Below are positions 54,972 to 63,955 of a DNA stretch of 64,000 nucleotides, piece by piece. The stretch is from NCBI RefSeq assembly GCF_002814095.1, contig NZ_CP021913.1, forward strand, positions 868,001 to 932,000. Direction: 5' to 3'. A model generated the notes under the pieces. That model saw only the letters and a program-made list of their open reading frames with translations. It did not search any database and was not told the DNA's origin. A program made the position numbers and the translations under genes. This DNA is from Sagittula sp. P11 (GTDB taxonomy: Bacteria; Pseudomonadota; Alphaproteobacteria; Rhodobacterales; Rhodobacteraceae). Position 1 is the first letter of the stretch; every line of letters begins with the position of its first letter.

Positions 54972-56237
54972 TCAGACCCGGCCCTTCCAGGGGACCAGCA
55001 CCCTCTCGGCCCATCGCATCAGGATGTCGATGCCGAAGCCGATGATGCCGATCAGGATGATCCCCATGAGCACGATGTCGGTCAGCTGGAACTTCGAGGC
55101 GACCATGATCATCATCCCGGCGCCCTTCTCGGCCGCGACAAGCTCCGCCGCGACGACGGTGCCCCAGCAGACCCCCATCGCCACCCGCGCGCCGGTGAAG
55201 ATCTCGGGCAAGGAGTTCGGGACGATGACGTGCCGCATGATCTGCCACTTGGACGCGCCCAGCGAATAGGCCGCATGCACCTTGGAGATCGCCACGCCGG
55301 ACACCCCCGCCCGCGCGGCGATGGCCATGATCCAGAGCGCCGCCAGGAACAAGAGAATGATCTTTCCCACCTCGCCGATGCCCGCCCAGATGATGACCAG
55401 CGGGATCAGGGCCAGCGGCGGCACGGGGCGCATGAACTCCACGATCGGGTCGAACCAGCCGCGGAACCAGTCCGACAGGCCCATGGCGTAGCCCAAGGGG
55501 ATGCCGACCAGCGCCCCGAAGAGGAAGCCGAGGATCACGCGGAAGAGCGAGTAGCCCAAGTGCTCCCACAGGGTCGAGTCGCGGTACCCGTCGGAGGCGA
55601 TCTCACCCAGGCGGGCCACGACGGCCTCTGGCGGCGGAAGCCAGATCGGCTCCATCTGCAAGCCCTTCGCCGGTTCGAAGTTCAGCGTGCCCTTGGGCGA
55701 CATGCCGACCCTGCCGAATTCCGTCATGACGGAGCCGCCCGGCTCGATGGGTTCGCCGTTTACCGCGATCACGGTGTGGCCTGCGTCGCGGTCCAACTCG
55801 TCGTTGCGGTCGACGCGGATCAGGCCGGAGCGCCAGGCCCCCACGATGTCGCTGTCGTTCTTCGCCCAACCTTCGCCGGGGTCGACCTCCGGCGCTTCGG
55901 CTTCGGTGCCGACCTCGAACACCCGGACGGTCACGGTGGCGTCGTCGGGTTCGACCCCTTCTGCCGTCGCTGTGTAGGTGAACGTGGCGTCGCCGATGAA
56001 CGGCCCCGGAGCGTGCATGAAACCCGGCACCAGCTTCGACCCGGTGAAGGCTGCCCAAAGAAGGAAGATCACGAGGATCGAGATCACGCTGGCGATGCGG
56101 TTCGGGACCACGGCGCTTTCGTCCCCGAAGGTCACCGTCTTGAGCGAGGTGTAGTCGGTCGTCGTCTTGCGCACGATGAACTTCACCAGCACGAAGGACA
56201 CGACGAAGACGATTGCGTAGATCAGGAAGACGATCAT
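54972..56237 (-). CDS. tauC: Taurine ABC transporter permease with an extracytoplasmic insert
   Basis: Inner-membrane pore of the taurine importer. The C-terminal 220 residues form a standard TauC/SsuC permease with the EAA loop (KVHAAYSLGASKWQIMRHV). At 421 residues it is about 150 longer than usual TauC. The extra part is two N-terminal membrane helices and a hydrophilic domain of about 130 residues (roughly 70-200) that would face the periplasm, with segments GEGWAKNDSD and VNGEPIEPGG. Its role is unknown; it might dock the binding protein. tauA and tauB lie upstream. Confidence 0.88.
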   Translation of the reverse strand: MIVFLIYAIVFVVSFVLVKFIVRKTTTDYTSLKTVTFGDESAVVPNRIASVISILVIFLLWAAFTGSKLVPGFMHAPGPFIGDATFTYTATAEGVEPDDATVTVRVFEVGTEAEAPEVDPGEGWAKNDSDIVGAWRSGLIRVDRNDELDRDAGHTVIAVNGEPIEPGGSVMTEFGRVGMSPKGTLNFEPAKGLQMEPIWLPPPEAVVARLGEIASDGYRDSTLWEHLGYSLFRVILGFLFGALVGIPLGYAMGLSDWFRGWFDPIVEFMRPVPPLALIPLVIIWAGIGEVGKIILLFLAALWIMAIAARAGVSGVAISKVHAAYSLGASKWQIMRHVIVPNSLPEIFTGARVAMGVCWGTVVAAELVAAEKGAGMMIMVASKFQLTDIVLMGIILIGIIGFGIDILMRWAERVLVPWKGRV

Positions 56238-56298
56238 GCGGCCGCTCCCCCGCCGGGATGCGCTACGGATCCGTGGCGCCCGCCCGCCATGAGAACGC

Positions 56299-57105
56299 TC
56301 ATTCCGCCGCCTCCGATCGTCCCATGATTTCCTCTTCCATGTCCCAGATCATGCTGAGGATCTCCTCGCGTTTCTGGCCGAAGTCGGGGTGCTTCTTGAC
56401 CTCGCGCAGGTCGGCGTTCACGCCCATGTCGGCAAACGGCAGCCGGTATTCGCGGTGGATGCGGCCCGGGCGCGGCGCCATGACCAGCAGGCGCTCGCCC
56501 AGCAAGAGCGCCTCTTCGACCGAGTGGGTGATGAGGATGATGGTCTTGCCGGTCTCTTTCCAGAGTTTCAGCACCAGCCCCTGCATCTTTTCGCGGGTCA
56601 GCGCATCCAGCGCGCCCAGCGGTTCGTCCATCAGGATGACGTCGGGCTCGTTCGCAAGGCAGCGGGCGAGGGCCACGCGCTGCTGCATACCGCCCGACAG
56701 CTCGTAGACGGCCTTTTCCTTGAAGTCCTTCAGGCCCACGACCTCCAGCAGGTGATCGACGGTCTGTGCCCAGTCACGCTCGCGCTTCCCCGCCATGCGG
56801 GGGCCGAACGAGACGTTTTCCCGGACGCTCATCCACTCGAATAGCGCGCCCTGCTGGAAGACCATGCCGCGTTCGCGGTCGGGTCCGCGCACCCGGTGGC
56901 CGTTCATCACGACCTGCCCCTCGGTCGGCGCGAGGAACCCGGCGACGATGTTCAGAAGCGTGGTCTTGCCGCAGCCCGAGGGGCCGAGGACGCTCAGCAG
57001 CTCTCCGGGGGCAAGGGCAAGCGACACATCCTTCAGCGCCTGCACGGAACTGCCGTTGGGCAGGTCGAAGCGCATGGACAGGTTTTCGATGGCGAGACCG
57101 CTCAT
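56299..57105 (-). CDS. tauB: Taurine ABC transporter ATP-binding protein
   Basis: 268-residue ABC ATPase: Walker A GPSGCGKTT, Q-loop MVFQQGALFEWM, signature LSGGMQQR, Walker B VILMDEPLGALD and the H-switch ITHSVEEAL. The sequence is of the nitrate/sulfonate/taurine class. tauC follows after 61 bp. Confidence 0.92.
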   Translation of the reverse strand: MSGLAIENLSMRFDLPNGSSVQALKDVSLALAPGELLSVLGPSGCGKTTLLNIVAGFLAPTEGQVVMNGHRVRGPDRERGMVFQQGALFEWMSVRENVSFGPRMAGKRERDWAQTVDHLLEVVGLKDFKEKAVYELSGGMQQRVALARCLANEPDVILMDEPLGALDALTREKMQGLVLKLWKETGKTIILITHSVEEALLLGERLLVMAPRPGRIHREYRLPFADMGVNADLREVKKHPDFGQKREEILSMIWDMEEEIMGRSEAAE

Positions 57106-57152
57106 GCCGCCTCCTTTTTGAAGTCCGGAGTTCTGGCCCAGAATGGCGGGTC

Positions 57153-57183
57153 GGGGGCGGTTGTTGAGAAAACCACCGCCCCC
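57153..57183 (-). other. Intercistronic hairpin between tauA and tauB
   Basis: GGGGGCGG (57153-57160) pairs with CCGCCCCC (57176-57183), starting about 45 bp after tauA. Such hairpins after binding-protein genes commonly stabilise their mRNA so that more TauA than TauBC is made; that is inference. Confidence 0.65.
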
Positions 57184-57226
57184 GTCCCCGCGGTGCCGCG
57201 ACAGGGAAACCGCCGCGGCCTGCGTC

Positions 57227-58213
57227 TTACATGCCGTTCGCCGCCTCGAGCGGACCGGTGTTCACGTTCTCCGCGTAGCTGTCGAGCGCCGCGTCGATGG
57301 AGCCCGCCTCGACGAAGACGTCGGCCACGCCCTTCATGAACTCCTGCGCGCCGCCGCCCAGCCACTTCTCGGTCAGCTGGTCCTCGACCGTCGGGAAGAC
57401 GAAGGTGGAGATGGTCGCCATGGTGGCGTCCTCGTCCATGCCCGCGTCCTTGGCGATGACCGGCAGCATCTTCTCGTGGTTGGCCTCGTCCGCCCACATG
57501 GCGTTCGCCTCGGCGGTCACGGCCAGGAATTGCGACACGATGTCGGAGTTCTCGGCCACCCAGCCCGCCGGGCCGGAGGTCACGTCGAAGACGAGAATGC
57601 CCAGATCTTCCTTCTCCGCGCCGGTCAGCAGCACGTTGCCGTGCTCCTTCATGCGGCGCAGCGAGCCGCCCCAGCCGCAGGCCATGTCGACAGAGCCCTG
57701 CGCGATGGCCGCGGCCCCGTCCGGCGGCGCCATGTCGACCACTTCCATGGACGAGATATCGACGCCGAAGTGGTTCATCTGCTTGAGGAAACCATAGTGT
57801 GCGGCGGTGCCCAGCGGGACGGCGACCTTCTTGCCGGCCAGTTCGCCGGCAGAGTCCTTGTCGATCTCCAGCGCCTCGGCCACGACGCAGTTGTCGTTGT
57901 CGGCATAGGACACCGCGACGTCGAGGATCTGCAGATCCTGCCCGGCAGAGACAGCGACCACGAAGGGCGGCACCCCTTGGCTGACGGACAGGTGTACGTC
58001 GCCGGATGCCATTGCGGCGCTCATCGCGGTGCCGGTGTCAAAGCTGACCCAGTTGATGTCGACGCCCATCGCCTCTTCGTACATGCCTTCGGCCTTGGCG
58101 TACTGGAAGGGCATCGGCCATTCGAGGAAGTAACCGACTGTAATCTCTTGGGCCTGCGCCATCCCGGCCATGACGGCCATCCCTGCCACGGCGCCCAGAA
58201 GGGTCTTTTTCAT
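57227..58213 (-). CDS. tauA: Taurine ABC transporter substrate-binding protein
   Basis: Periplasmic taurine receptor, 328 residues. The signal peptide (MKKTLLGAVAGMAVMAGMAQA) is followed by a NMT1/SsuA-type fold starting EITVGYFLEWPMPFQYA. Segments FDTGTAMSAAMASGDV and ACGWGGSLRRM match TauA. The ATG at 58213 has GGGAG about 9 bases upstream. Divergent from tpa, whose product uses the imported taurine. Confidence 0.93.
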   Translation of the reverse strand: MKKTLLGAVAGMAVMAGMAQAQEITVGYFLEWPMPFQYAKAEGMYEEAMGVDINWVSFDTGTAMSAAMASGDVHLSVSQGVPPFVVAVSAGQDLQILDVAVSYADNDNCVVAEALEIDKDSAGELAGKKVAVPLGTAAHYGFLKQMNHFGVDISSMEVVDMAPPDGAAAIAQGSVDMACGWGGSLRRMKEHGNVLLTGAEKEDLGILVFDVTSGPAGWVAENSDIVSQFLAVTAEANAMWADEANHEKMLPVIAKDAGMDEDATMATISTFVFPTVEDQLTEKWLGGGAQEFMKGVADVFVEAGSIDAALDSYAENVNTGPLEAANGM

Positions 58214-58391
58214 CAATACATCTCCCGTGTTGTCCCCGTGCTTGCGGGGGCTTTTCGCGGGTCGGACCCGCGGGCGCCTCGCTTCGGACGCCGCGTCCGA
58301 TCCGACCAGCAAACAGGCATCCGATCAACGATTTTTCGGACAGCCGCTGCAACCGGCAGGTGTTTCGCACCGTCAATGGCACCGATAAAAT

Positions 58392-58516
58392 CTGGCAACC
58401 GACTGAGATTCATGAGAAATCGAATCGACACGCGACCGGTAAGCGACAATCTGGCACTATATGAGCGAACCAACTGGCCCTATAAGCCGCTCAAAAATCC
58501 GGCCAACTGGACCAAA
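58392..58516. promoter_or_regulatory. tauA/tpa control region with CTGG repeats
   Basis: CTGGCACTATA (58451-58461), CTGGCCCTATA (58474-58484) and CTGGACCAAA (58507-58516) are direct repeats, with a weaker CTGGCAACC at 58392. The MocR/GntR-type activator TauR of Rhodobacter is reported, as I recall, to bind CTGGAC-type direct repeats before tpa. No tauR gene is in this window. The remaining 58214-58542 gap shows no gene. Confidence 0.55.
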
Positions 58517-58542
58517 CCCCGCCTTTAAAGGAGTCTCTCGCA

Positions 58543-59937
58543 ATGATGGACGGCACCTACTCCCAGAATGATCTCTCCCACGTGGTGGATGCAGACAAGG
58601 CCCACGTCTGGCACCACCTCGTTCAGCACAAGGCCTTCGAGACGAAGGACCCCAACATCATCATCGAGGGCAAGGGTATGCGCGTCTGGAACCAGGCGGG
58701 CAAGGAGCACCTCGATGCGGTCTCCGGCGGTGTCTGGACGGTCAACGTCGGCTACGGCCGCGAGCGGATCGCCAAGGCCGTATATGACCAGCTCATGCGC
58801 CTGAACTACTTTGCCGGCGCCTCCGGGTCTGTGCCCGGCGCGCTCTTCGCCGAGAAGCTGATCGAGAAGATGCCGGGCATGACCCGCGTCTACTACACGA
58901 ATTCCGGTTCGGAGGCGAACGAGAAGGCCTTCAAGATGATCCGCCAGATCGCGCACAAGCGGTACGGCGGCAAGAAGCACAAGATCCTGTACCGCGACCG
59001 CGACTACCACGGCACCACCATCGGCTGCCTCTCGGCGGGCGGTCAGGACGAGCGCAACGCGCAGTACGGCCCCTTCACCCCCGGCTTCGTCCGCGTTCCA
59101 CATTGCCTTGAGTACCGCAAGCACGAGCAGGACGGCGCACCGGTCGAGAACTACGGCGTCTGGGCCGCCGAGCAAATCGAAAAGGTCATCCTCGCCGAGG
59201 GTCCGGACACCGTGGGCGGTCTGTGCCTCGAGCCGGTGACCGCGGGCGGCGGTGTGATCGCCCCGCCGGACGGCTACTGGCAGAAAGTGCAGGAGATCTG
59301 CCGCAAGTACGAGGTGCTGCTGCACATCGACGAGGTGGTCTGCGGCGTGGGTCGGACCGGTACCTGGTTCGGCTACCAGCACTACGGGATCGAGCCTGAC
59401 TTCGTCACCATGGCGAAAGGCGTGGCCTCCGGCTATGCCGCCATCGCCTGCATGGTCACGACAGAGCGCGTCTTCGAGATGTTCAAGGACGATGCCACCG
59501 ATCCGATGAACTACTTCCGCGATATCTCCACCTTCGGGGGCTGCACGGCGGGTCCCGCGGCCGCGATCGAGAACATGGCGATCATCGAGGAAGAGGACCT
59601 GCTCGGGAACACCACGGCGATGGGCGACTACATGCTGGACCAGCTCAGCGCGCTGGCCGACCGGCACAAGGTCATCGGCGACGTGCGCGGCAAGGGTCTG
59701 TTCCTCGGCGCCGAACTGGTGACCGACCGCCAGTCGAAAGAGGTCGTACCGGAGACGCAGGTGCAGGCCGTCGTTGCGGACTGCATGGCGCAGGGCGTCA
59801 TCATCGGCGCGACCAACCGGTCCGTCCCGGGGCGCAACAACACGCTGTGTTTCTCGCCCGCGCTGATCGCGACGAAGGACGACATCGACGAGATCGTCTC
59901 TGCCGTGGACGGTGCACTGGGTCGCATCTTCGCATGA
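58543..59937 (+). CDS. tpa: Taurine:pyruvate aminotransferase
   Basis: Transfers the amino group of taurine to pyruvate, giving sulfoacetaldehyde and alanine. The 464-residue class III PLP enzyme has SGSEANEKAFK, D-Y-H-G-T-T, HIDEVVCGVGRTG and the PLP Lys in VTMAKGVASGYAAI. The substrate is assigned from the tauABC neighbours and the characteristic N-terminus. The next step, Xsc (sulfoacetaldehyde acetyltransferase), is not in the window. AAAGGAG lies 9 bases before the ATG. Confidence 0.94.
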   Translation: MMDGTYSQNDLSHVVDADKAHVWHHLVQHKAFETKDPNIIIEGKGMRVWNQAGKEHLDAVSGGVWTVNVGYGRERIAKAVYDQLMRLNYFAGASGSVPGALFAEKLIEKMPGMTRVYYTNSGSEANEKAFKMIRQIAHKRYGGKKHKILYRDRDYHGTTIGCLSAGGQDERNAQYGPFTPGFVRVPHCLEYRKHEQDGAPVENYGVWAAEQIEKVILAEGPDTVGGLCLEPVTAGGGVIAPPDGYWQKVQEICRKYEVLLHIDEVVCGVGRTGTWFGYQHYGIEPDFVTMAKGVASGYAAIACMVTTERVFEMFKDDATDPMNYFRDISTFGGCTAGPAAAIENMAIIEEEDLLGNTTAMGDYMLDQLSALADRHKVIGDVRGKGLFLGAELVTDRQSKEVVPETQVQAVVADCMAQGVIIGATNRSVPGRNNTLCFSPALIATKDDIDEIVSAVDGALGRIFA

Positions 59938-60626
59938 CCCGGACGAACGACCACGGGCAGCCGATAGGCGCGCCCGTGGCGGCGAGGTTCCCGCGCCCCC
60001 GTCCGCCGCATGTGGCGCTGGACGGGCGGTTCGGGCGCTTGGTGCCCCTGCGCGAGGAACACGCGCCCGGGCTCTTCGCCGCCTTTGCGTCAGACGCGGC
60101 GGGCACCGGATGGACCTACCTGCCGATCGAGCCCTGGGACACTGAGGAGGCCGCCGCCCGCTGGTGCCGCACCGCGCAGGGCTCTGCCGATCCGCAGTTC
60201 TACACGGTCGAGGATGCGGATGGCACAGCATCGGGCTTCTGCTCCCTCCTCAGGATCGACCCTGCAGTCGGCTCGGTCGAGGTTGGCTTCATCCACTTCG
60301 CCCCACGCCTGCAGCGCACGGCATTGGCAACGGAAGCGATGGTCCTCCTCATGCGTCACGCCTTCGATACGCTGGGATACCGTCGCTACGAATGGAAATG
60401 CGACGCGCTGAACGCCCCGTCCATGTGTGCCGCGGAACGGCTGGGTTTCACCTACGAGGGCACCTTCCGGCAGGCCACGATCTACAAGGGCCGCAACCGC
60501 GACACGGCGTGGTTCTCCATCATCGACACCGAATGGCCAGCGCTCGCCGCTCGTTTCGACCGCTGGCTATCTGCGGAGAATTTCGATGGCGAGGGACGCC
60601 AGAAGGTCCGCCTGTCCGAGGTCTGA
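59934..60626 (+). CDS. GNAT-family N-acetyltransferase (RimJ/RimL-like)
   Basis: 230 residues. Acetyl-CoA-binding features are the RTALATEAMVLLMRHAFDTLG segment (split around the acetyl-CoA loop), NAPSMCAAERLGF and the C-terminal FSIIDTEW. Its ATG overlaps the tpa stop (ATGA), so it is expressed with tpa. A role in taurine metabolism is possible but unsupported; it may acetylate a small amine or a protein N-terminus. Confidence 0.87.
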   Translation: MTRTNDHGQPIGAPVAARFPRPRPPHVALDGRFGRLVPLREEHAPGLFAAFASDAAGTGWTYLPIEPWDTEEAAARWCRTAQGSADPQFYTVEDADGTASGFCSLLRIDPAVGSVEVGFIHFAPRLQRTALATEAMVLLMRHAFDTLGYRRYEWKCDALNAPSMCAAERLGFTYEGTFRQATIYKGRNRDTAWFSIIDTEWPALAARFDRWLSAENFDGEGRQKVRLSEV

Positions 60627-60751
60627 CCGGCCGGACCGCCGGGCTTTGCCATGTATTGCGGATATTTTCCGGCGGAATGCGCCGGGGGTTGAGGAATGGT
60701 CAACCTGTTCCATGGCATGACTGTGCGCATCCACAAACATGGAGCGTCCGC

Positions 60752-61342
60752 ATGCCTGCCCGTTACCCAGATTATCCCTATGTGGAACCCCTCGCCACCA
60801 ACGTCTCACAGGAAGAGATGGAGGCGACGATCAGCGACCTTCTGGCGAACCACCCGGGCGTCGGCCTGAAGGAAGGGCCGCTCGACGGGCTGTGCCGGGC
60901 GCTGAACGTGGACATCGAATACTCCAGCCCGCCGCACGAGATGATGCTGGACGTCCCCCTGCACAAGCGGGCGGTGATCTGGCTGCCGAAAAACGGGCGA
61001 CCGAAGAACGACCGCGTGGCTGCCGCCATCGGGATCGGCCACTGGATCCTGCATGTGCCGGTCACCCGGGAAAAGCACCCCGGCTGCGGGATACAGGCGC
61101 TGCACCGGCCAAAGGACCCCGCCGCCCAACTGGAGGCGCGCCGCTTCGCTTACATCCTTCTGATGCCGGACGAGGCGTTCCGCAATCTCTGGTACGAAGG
61201 GCGCGCACAGGCCGTGGCCGACGTACTCAACGTACCGACGCAGGTGGTTTACGAACGCGCGTCCATGCTGGACCTCACGCCGCCGGAAAGCGGAGGCGAC
61301 AAATACGAATGGAAGGAGCGCCCGGCCATCGGCGGCTATTGA
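60752..61342 (+). CDS. ImmA/IrrE-family protein with degenerate metallopeptidase motif
   Basis: 196 residues with the IrrE/ImmA fold: the N-terminal helix, a strand with HKRAVIWLPKN, the active-site helix and a EARRFAYILLMPDEAF segment. Family members normally have H-E-x-G-H-x-x-x-H. Here the helix reads AIGIGHWILHV, so the first His and the catalytic Glu are replaced, while H97 and H101 remain. Peptidase activity is therefore unlikely, though metal or partner binding may persist. GGAG precedes the ATG. No toxin, antitoxin or phage gene is adjacent. Confidence 0.85.
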   Translation: MPARYPDYPYVEPLATNVSQEEMEATISDLLANHPGVGLKEGPLDGLCRALNVDIEYSSPPHEMMLDVPLHKRAVIWLPKNGRPKNDRVAAAIGIGHWILHVPVTREKHPGCGIQALHRPKDPAAQLEARRFAYILLMPDEAFRNLWYEGRAQAVADVLNVPTQVVYERASMLDLTPPESGGDKYEWKERPAIGGY

Positions 61343-61359
61343 CCGCCACCGAAAACGAC

Positions 61360-61386
61360 GAAGGGCCGCCCGATGGGACGACCCTC
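61360..61386. terminator. Terminator hairpin between ImmA-like and HU genes
   Basis: GAAGGGCCGCCC (61360-61371) pairs with GGGACGACCCTC (61375-61386) with G-T pairs, between two convergent genes. Confidence 0.6.
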
Positions 61387-61473
61387 TTGGAATCTGCGCG
61401 GCAATTGTCTGCCCCGCGAAACGCTGTCACCTTGATCGGCTCCGCCGGGCGGTCGTCCGATCCGCAAAAGCGA

Positions 61474-61761
61474 TCAGGCGTTGACGCTGTCTTTCAGAGC
61501 CTTCGCAATGGTCATCTTGACCTGCTTGTCGGCTTCTTTCTTGAATTGCTCGCCGGTCGCGGGGTTGCGAACCATGCGCTCCGGACGCTCGCGGCAATAG
61601 ATCTTGCCCACGCCGGGAAGGGTCACGGCACCGCCGCCAGCCACTTCAGAGGTGATGATTTCCACGAGGCTGTCCAGAGCAGCGTTCGCGGTCTTCTTGT
61701 CCGCGTCCATCTTCTCTGCCAGTGCAGCCACAAGCTGGGTCTTTGTCATCGGCTTCGCCAT
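61474..61761 (-). CDS. HU-family DNA-binding protein
   Basis: 95-residue histone-like protein that bends DNA. It has the N-terminal dimerisation helices (TKTQLVAALAEKMDADKK), the beta arm with RNPATGE-type tip (MVRNPATGEQ) and the C-terminal helix. The ATG at 61761 has AGGAG 8 bases upstream; the frame is open 20 codons further without support. IHF is less likely because the arm tip is HU-like. Confidence 0.93.
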   Translation of the reverse strand: MAKPMTKTQLVAALAEKMDADKKTANAALDSLVEIITSEVAGGGAVTLPGVGKIYCRERPERMVRNPATGEQFKKEADKQVKMTIAKALKDSVNA

Positions 61762-61952
61762 TTCATGGTCTCCTTTTAGTGCGCCACCGCCTGTCTGCAT
61801 GAGCGCTCCTTCACTGCCCAAAATCCCTTGGGCCTCTGCGCGGCATTAAAACCGGATATGGCCGGGAAACACAATAATTCGTGGCTCAGCCCCAGCCAAT
61901 ATTGTGCATTTTGTGCCTATTTCCGCCGGGTCAACTGCCGGTTCCCGCCATT

Positions 61953-63437
61953 TCAGAGGAATGCAGTCTCTTCAAAGCTGCGCAATTTGCGGCTGTGGAT
62001 GCGTTCCAGAGGCATATCGCGCAGTGATTCCATGGCCCGTATACCGATTCTCAGATGCCGTGCCACCTGCGTCTTGTAGAAGTCGGAGGCCATGCCGGGC
62101 AGCTTCAGCTCGCCATGCAGCGGCTTGTCGGACACGCACAGCAGCGTGCCGTAAGGCACCCGGAAGCGGAAGCCGTTGGCGGCAATCGTCGCGGATTCCA
62201 TGTCCAGGGCCACCGCGCGCGACTGGGACAGGCGCTGGACCGGGCCGGTGTGCTCCCGCAGTTCCCAGTTGCGGTTGTCGACCGTCGCCACCGTTCCCGT
62301 CCGCATGATCCGCTTCAGGTCGTAGCCCGAAAGCTGCGTCTCGGCCGCGACGGCATCTTCCAGCGCGACCTGGATCTCGGCCAGCGCCGGGATCGGCACC
62401 CAGACCGGCAGGTCGTCGTCCAGCACCTTGTCCTCGCGCAGGTAGCCGTGCGCCAGCACGAAATCCCCCAGCGACTGAGAGTTCCGCAGCCCCGCACAAT
62501 GCCCGACCATCAGCCAGGCATGGGGGCGCAGCACCGCGATGTGGTCGGTGGCGGTCTTGGCGTTCGACGGGCCGACACCGATGTTGACCAGCGTGATGCC
62601 GGAGCCATCCGGGCGCTTGAGGTGATAGGTCGGCATCTGCGGCATCCGCAGCGGCACGGGGATCTGCGCGTCGGGGTCCGATATCTCGACGTTGTCGGTG
62701 CTCACGAAGCTGGTGTAGCCCGACGCCTCGTCGGCCAGCATCGCGCGGGCGTAGGCCTCGAACTCCGACACATAGAACTGGTAGTTGGTGAACAGCACAT
62801 GGTTCTGGAAATGCGCCGGGTCGGTCGCCGTGTAATGCGCCAGCCGGGCCAGCGAATAGTCGACACGCTGCGCCGTGAAGGGCGCCAGCGGCGCCGCCTC
62901 TCCCGGCAGGGTCACCGCCACCCCGTTCACGATGTCATCGTTGGTCGTCGTCAGGTCCGGCACGTCAAAGACATCGCGCAGGACGAAATCGGCGGCGCCT
63001 TCCTGCGGGACGGTCACGTCCGGATAGTTGGCGACCGCGAAATGCACCGGCATCGGAACGTCCGACGCACCGACCTGCACCTTCACCCCGTGGTTCGCCA
63101 GCAGCAACCCGATCTGCTGCCTGAGGTAGTGGCGGAACATGTAGGGCCGGGTCACAGTGGTCGCGAAGGTGCCCGGCGTCGCCACGTGACCGAACGAAAG
63201 CCGGCTGTCGACCTTGGCGAAGCTGGCCGTGGTGAAACGGACCTCAGGATAGTAGGCGCGGAGCCGTCTGCCGGGATGCCCCTCGACCATCGCCTGGAGG
63301 AAACGGTCCCGCAGGAAGCCTGCCGACGCCTCGTAAAGCTCGCAAAGCCGGTCCACCGCGGCGCGCGCATCGTCGAAAAGTTCCGGCTCCGGCAGGTCCG
63401 GGGTCATCACGTCGAACGGCTCCATGGTGTCTTGCAT
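61953..63437 (-). CDS. amn: AMP nucleosidase
   Basis: Hydrolyses AMP to adenine and ribose 5-phosphate, tuning adenylate level. The 494-residue enzyme has an N-terminal Amn-specific domain (FATTVTRPYMFRHYLRQQI) and a C-terminal nucleoside-phosphorylase-like fold with NIGVGPSNAKTATDHI, VGHCAGLRNSQSLGDFV and D-M-E-S-A-T near the ribose site. Length fits the family. It is divergent from the VOC gene. Confidence 0.95.
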   Translation of the reverse strand: MQDTMEPFDVMTPDLPEPELFDDARAAVDRLCELYEASAGFLRDRFLQAMVEGHPGRRLRAYYPEVRFTTASFAKVDSRLSFGHVATPGTFATTVTRPYMFRHYLRQQIGLLLANHGVKVQVGASDVPMPVHFAVANYPDVTVPQEGAADFVLRDVFDVPDLTTTNDDIVNGVAVTLPGEAAPLAPFTAQRVDYSLARLAHYTATDPAHFQNHVLFTNYQFYVSEFEAYARAMLADEASGYTSFVSTDNVEISDPDAQIPVPLRMPQMPTYHLKRPDGSGITLVNIGVGPSNAKTATDHIAVLRPHAWLMVGHCAGLRNSQSLGDFVLAHGYLREDKVLDDDLPVWVPIPALAEIQVALEDAVAAETQLSGYDLKRIMRTGTVATVDNRNWELREHTGPVQRLSQSRAVALDMESATIAANGFRFRVPYGTLLCVSDKPLHGELKLPGMASDFYKTQVARHLRIGIRAMESLRDMPLERIHSRKLRSFEETAFL

Positions 63438-63520
63438 CGCGTGTTCCTTGCTGTCTTGCCCGGAACGTTGACAGCTTGTTCCAGCGGGTGCAACCTGCCG
63501 AAAGGGTCAGGAGGACTGAC

Positions 63521-63955
63521 ATGATCGAGGGAATGAACCTGGAGACCGTCCAGCCGGAGGATTTCGGCCAGGCGTTGCGCGGGTTCGGCGTCAACCTGCT
63601 GGTACGCGACGTGCGGAATCAGGCGGTCCGGCTGTCCGCCGTGTTCGGCATGACGGCGCACCGGATCAGCGACGACTTCGCCATCCTGCTGTACGGGCCG
63701 CAAGTGTTCCAGTTGCATTCCGACGGCACATACCATGCCAATCCGCTGCTGTCGCTCCTGCCCGAGCAGCCGCCGCGCGGGGCCGGTCTGGAACTGCGGC
63801 TGTTCGGGACGGACCCGGACGAAGCCACAGCCCGCGCAGAGGCGCATGGCTTCCACGTGCTGCAACCGCCAACCGACAAGCCGCACGGCCTGCGCGAGGC
63901 GTACATGCTTTGCCCGGACGGCTACGCCTGGGTGCCGTCGCGGCCGCTGGACTGA
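63521..63955 (+). CDS. VOC-superfamily (glyoxalase-like) protein
   Basis: 144 residues with a beta-alpha-beta-beta-beta VOC pattern. It starts NLETVQPEDFGQALRGFGVNLLVRDV, with VFGMTAHRISDDFAIL and a C-terminal YMLCPDGYAWVPS. The H and E metal ligands of glyoxalase I are not all clear, so it may be a dioxygenase- or resistance-type member. AGGAGG precedes the ATG at 63521. The last 45 bases of the window hold no supported gene. Confidence 0.75.
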   Translation: MIEGMNLETVQPEDFGQALRGFGVNLLVRDVRNQAVRLSAVFGMTAHRISDDFAILLYGPQVFQLHSDGTYHANPLLSLLPEQPPRGAGLELRLFGTDPDEATARAEAHGFHVLQPPTDKPHGLREAYMLCPDGYAWVPSRPLD

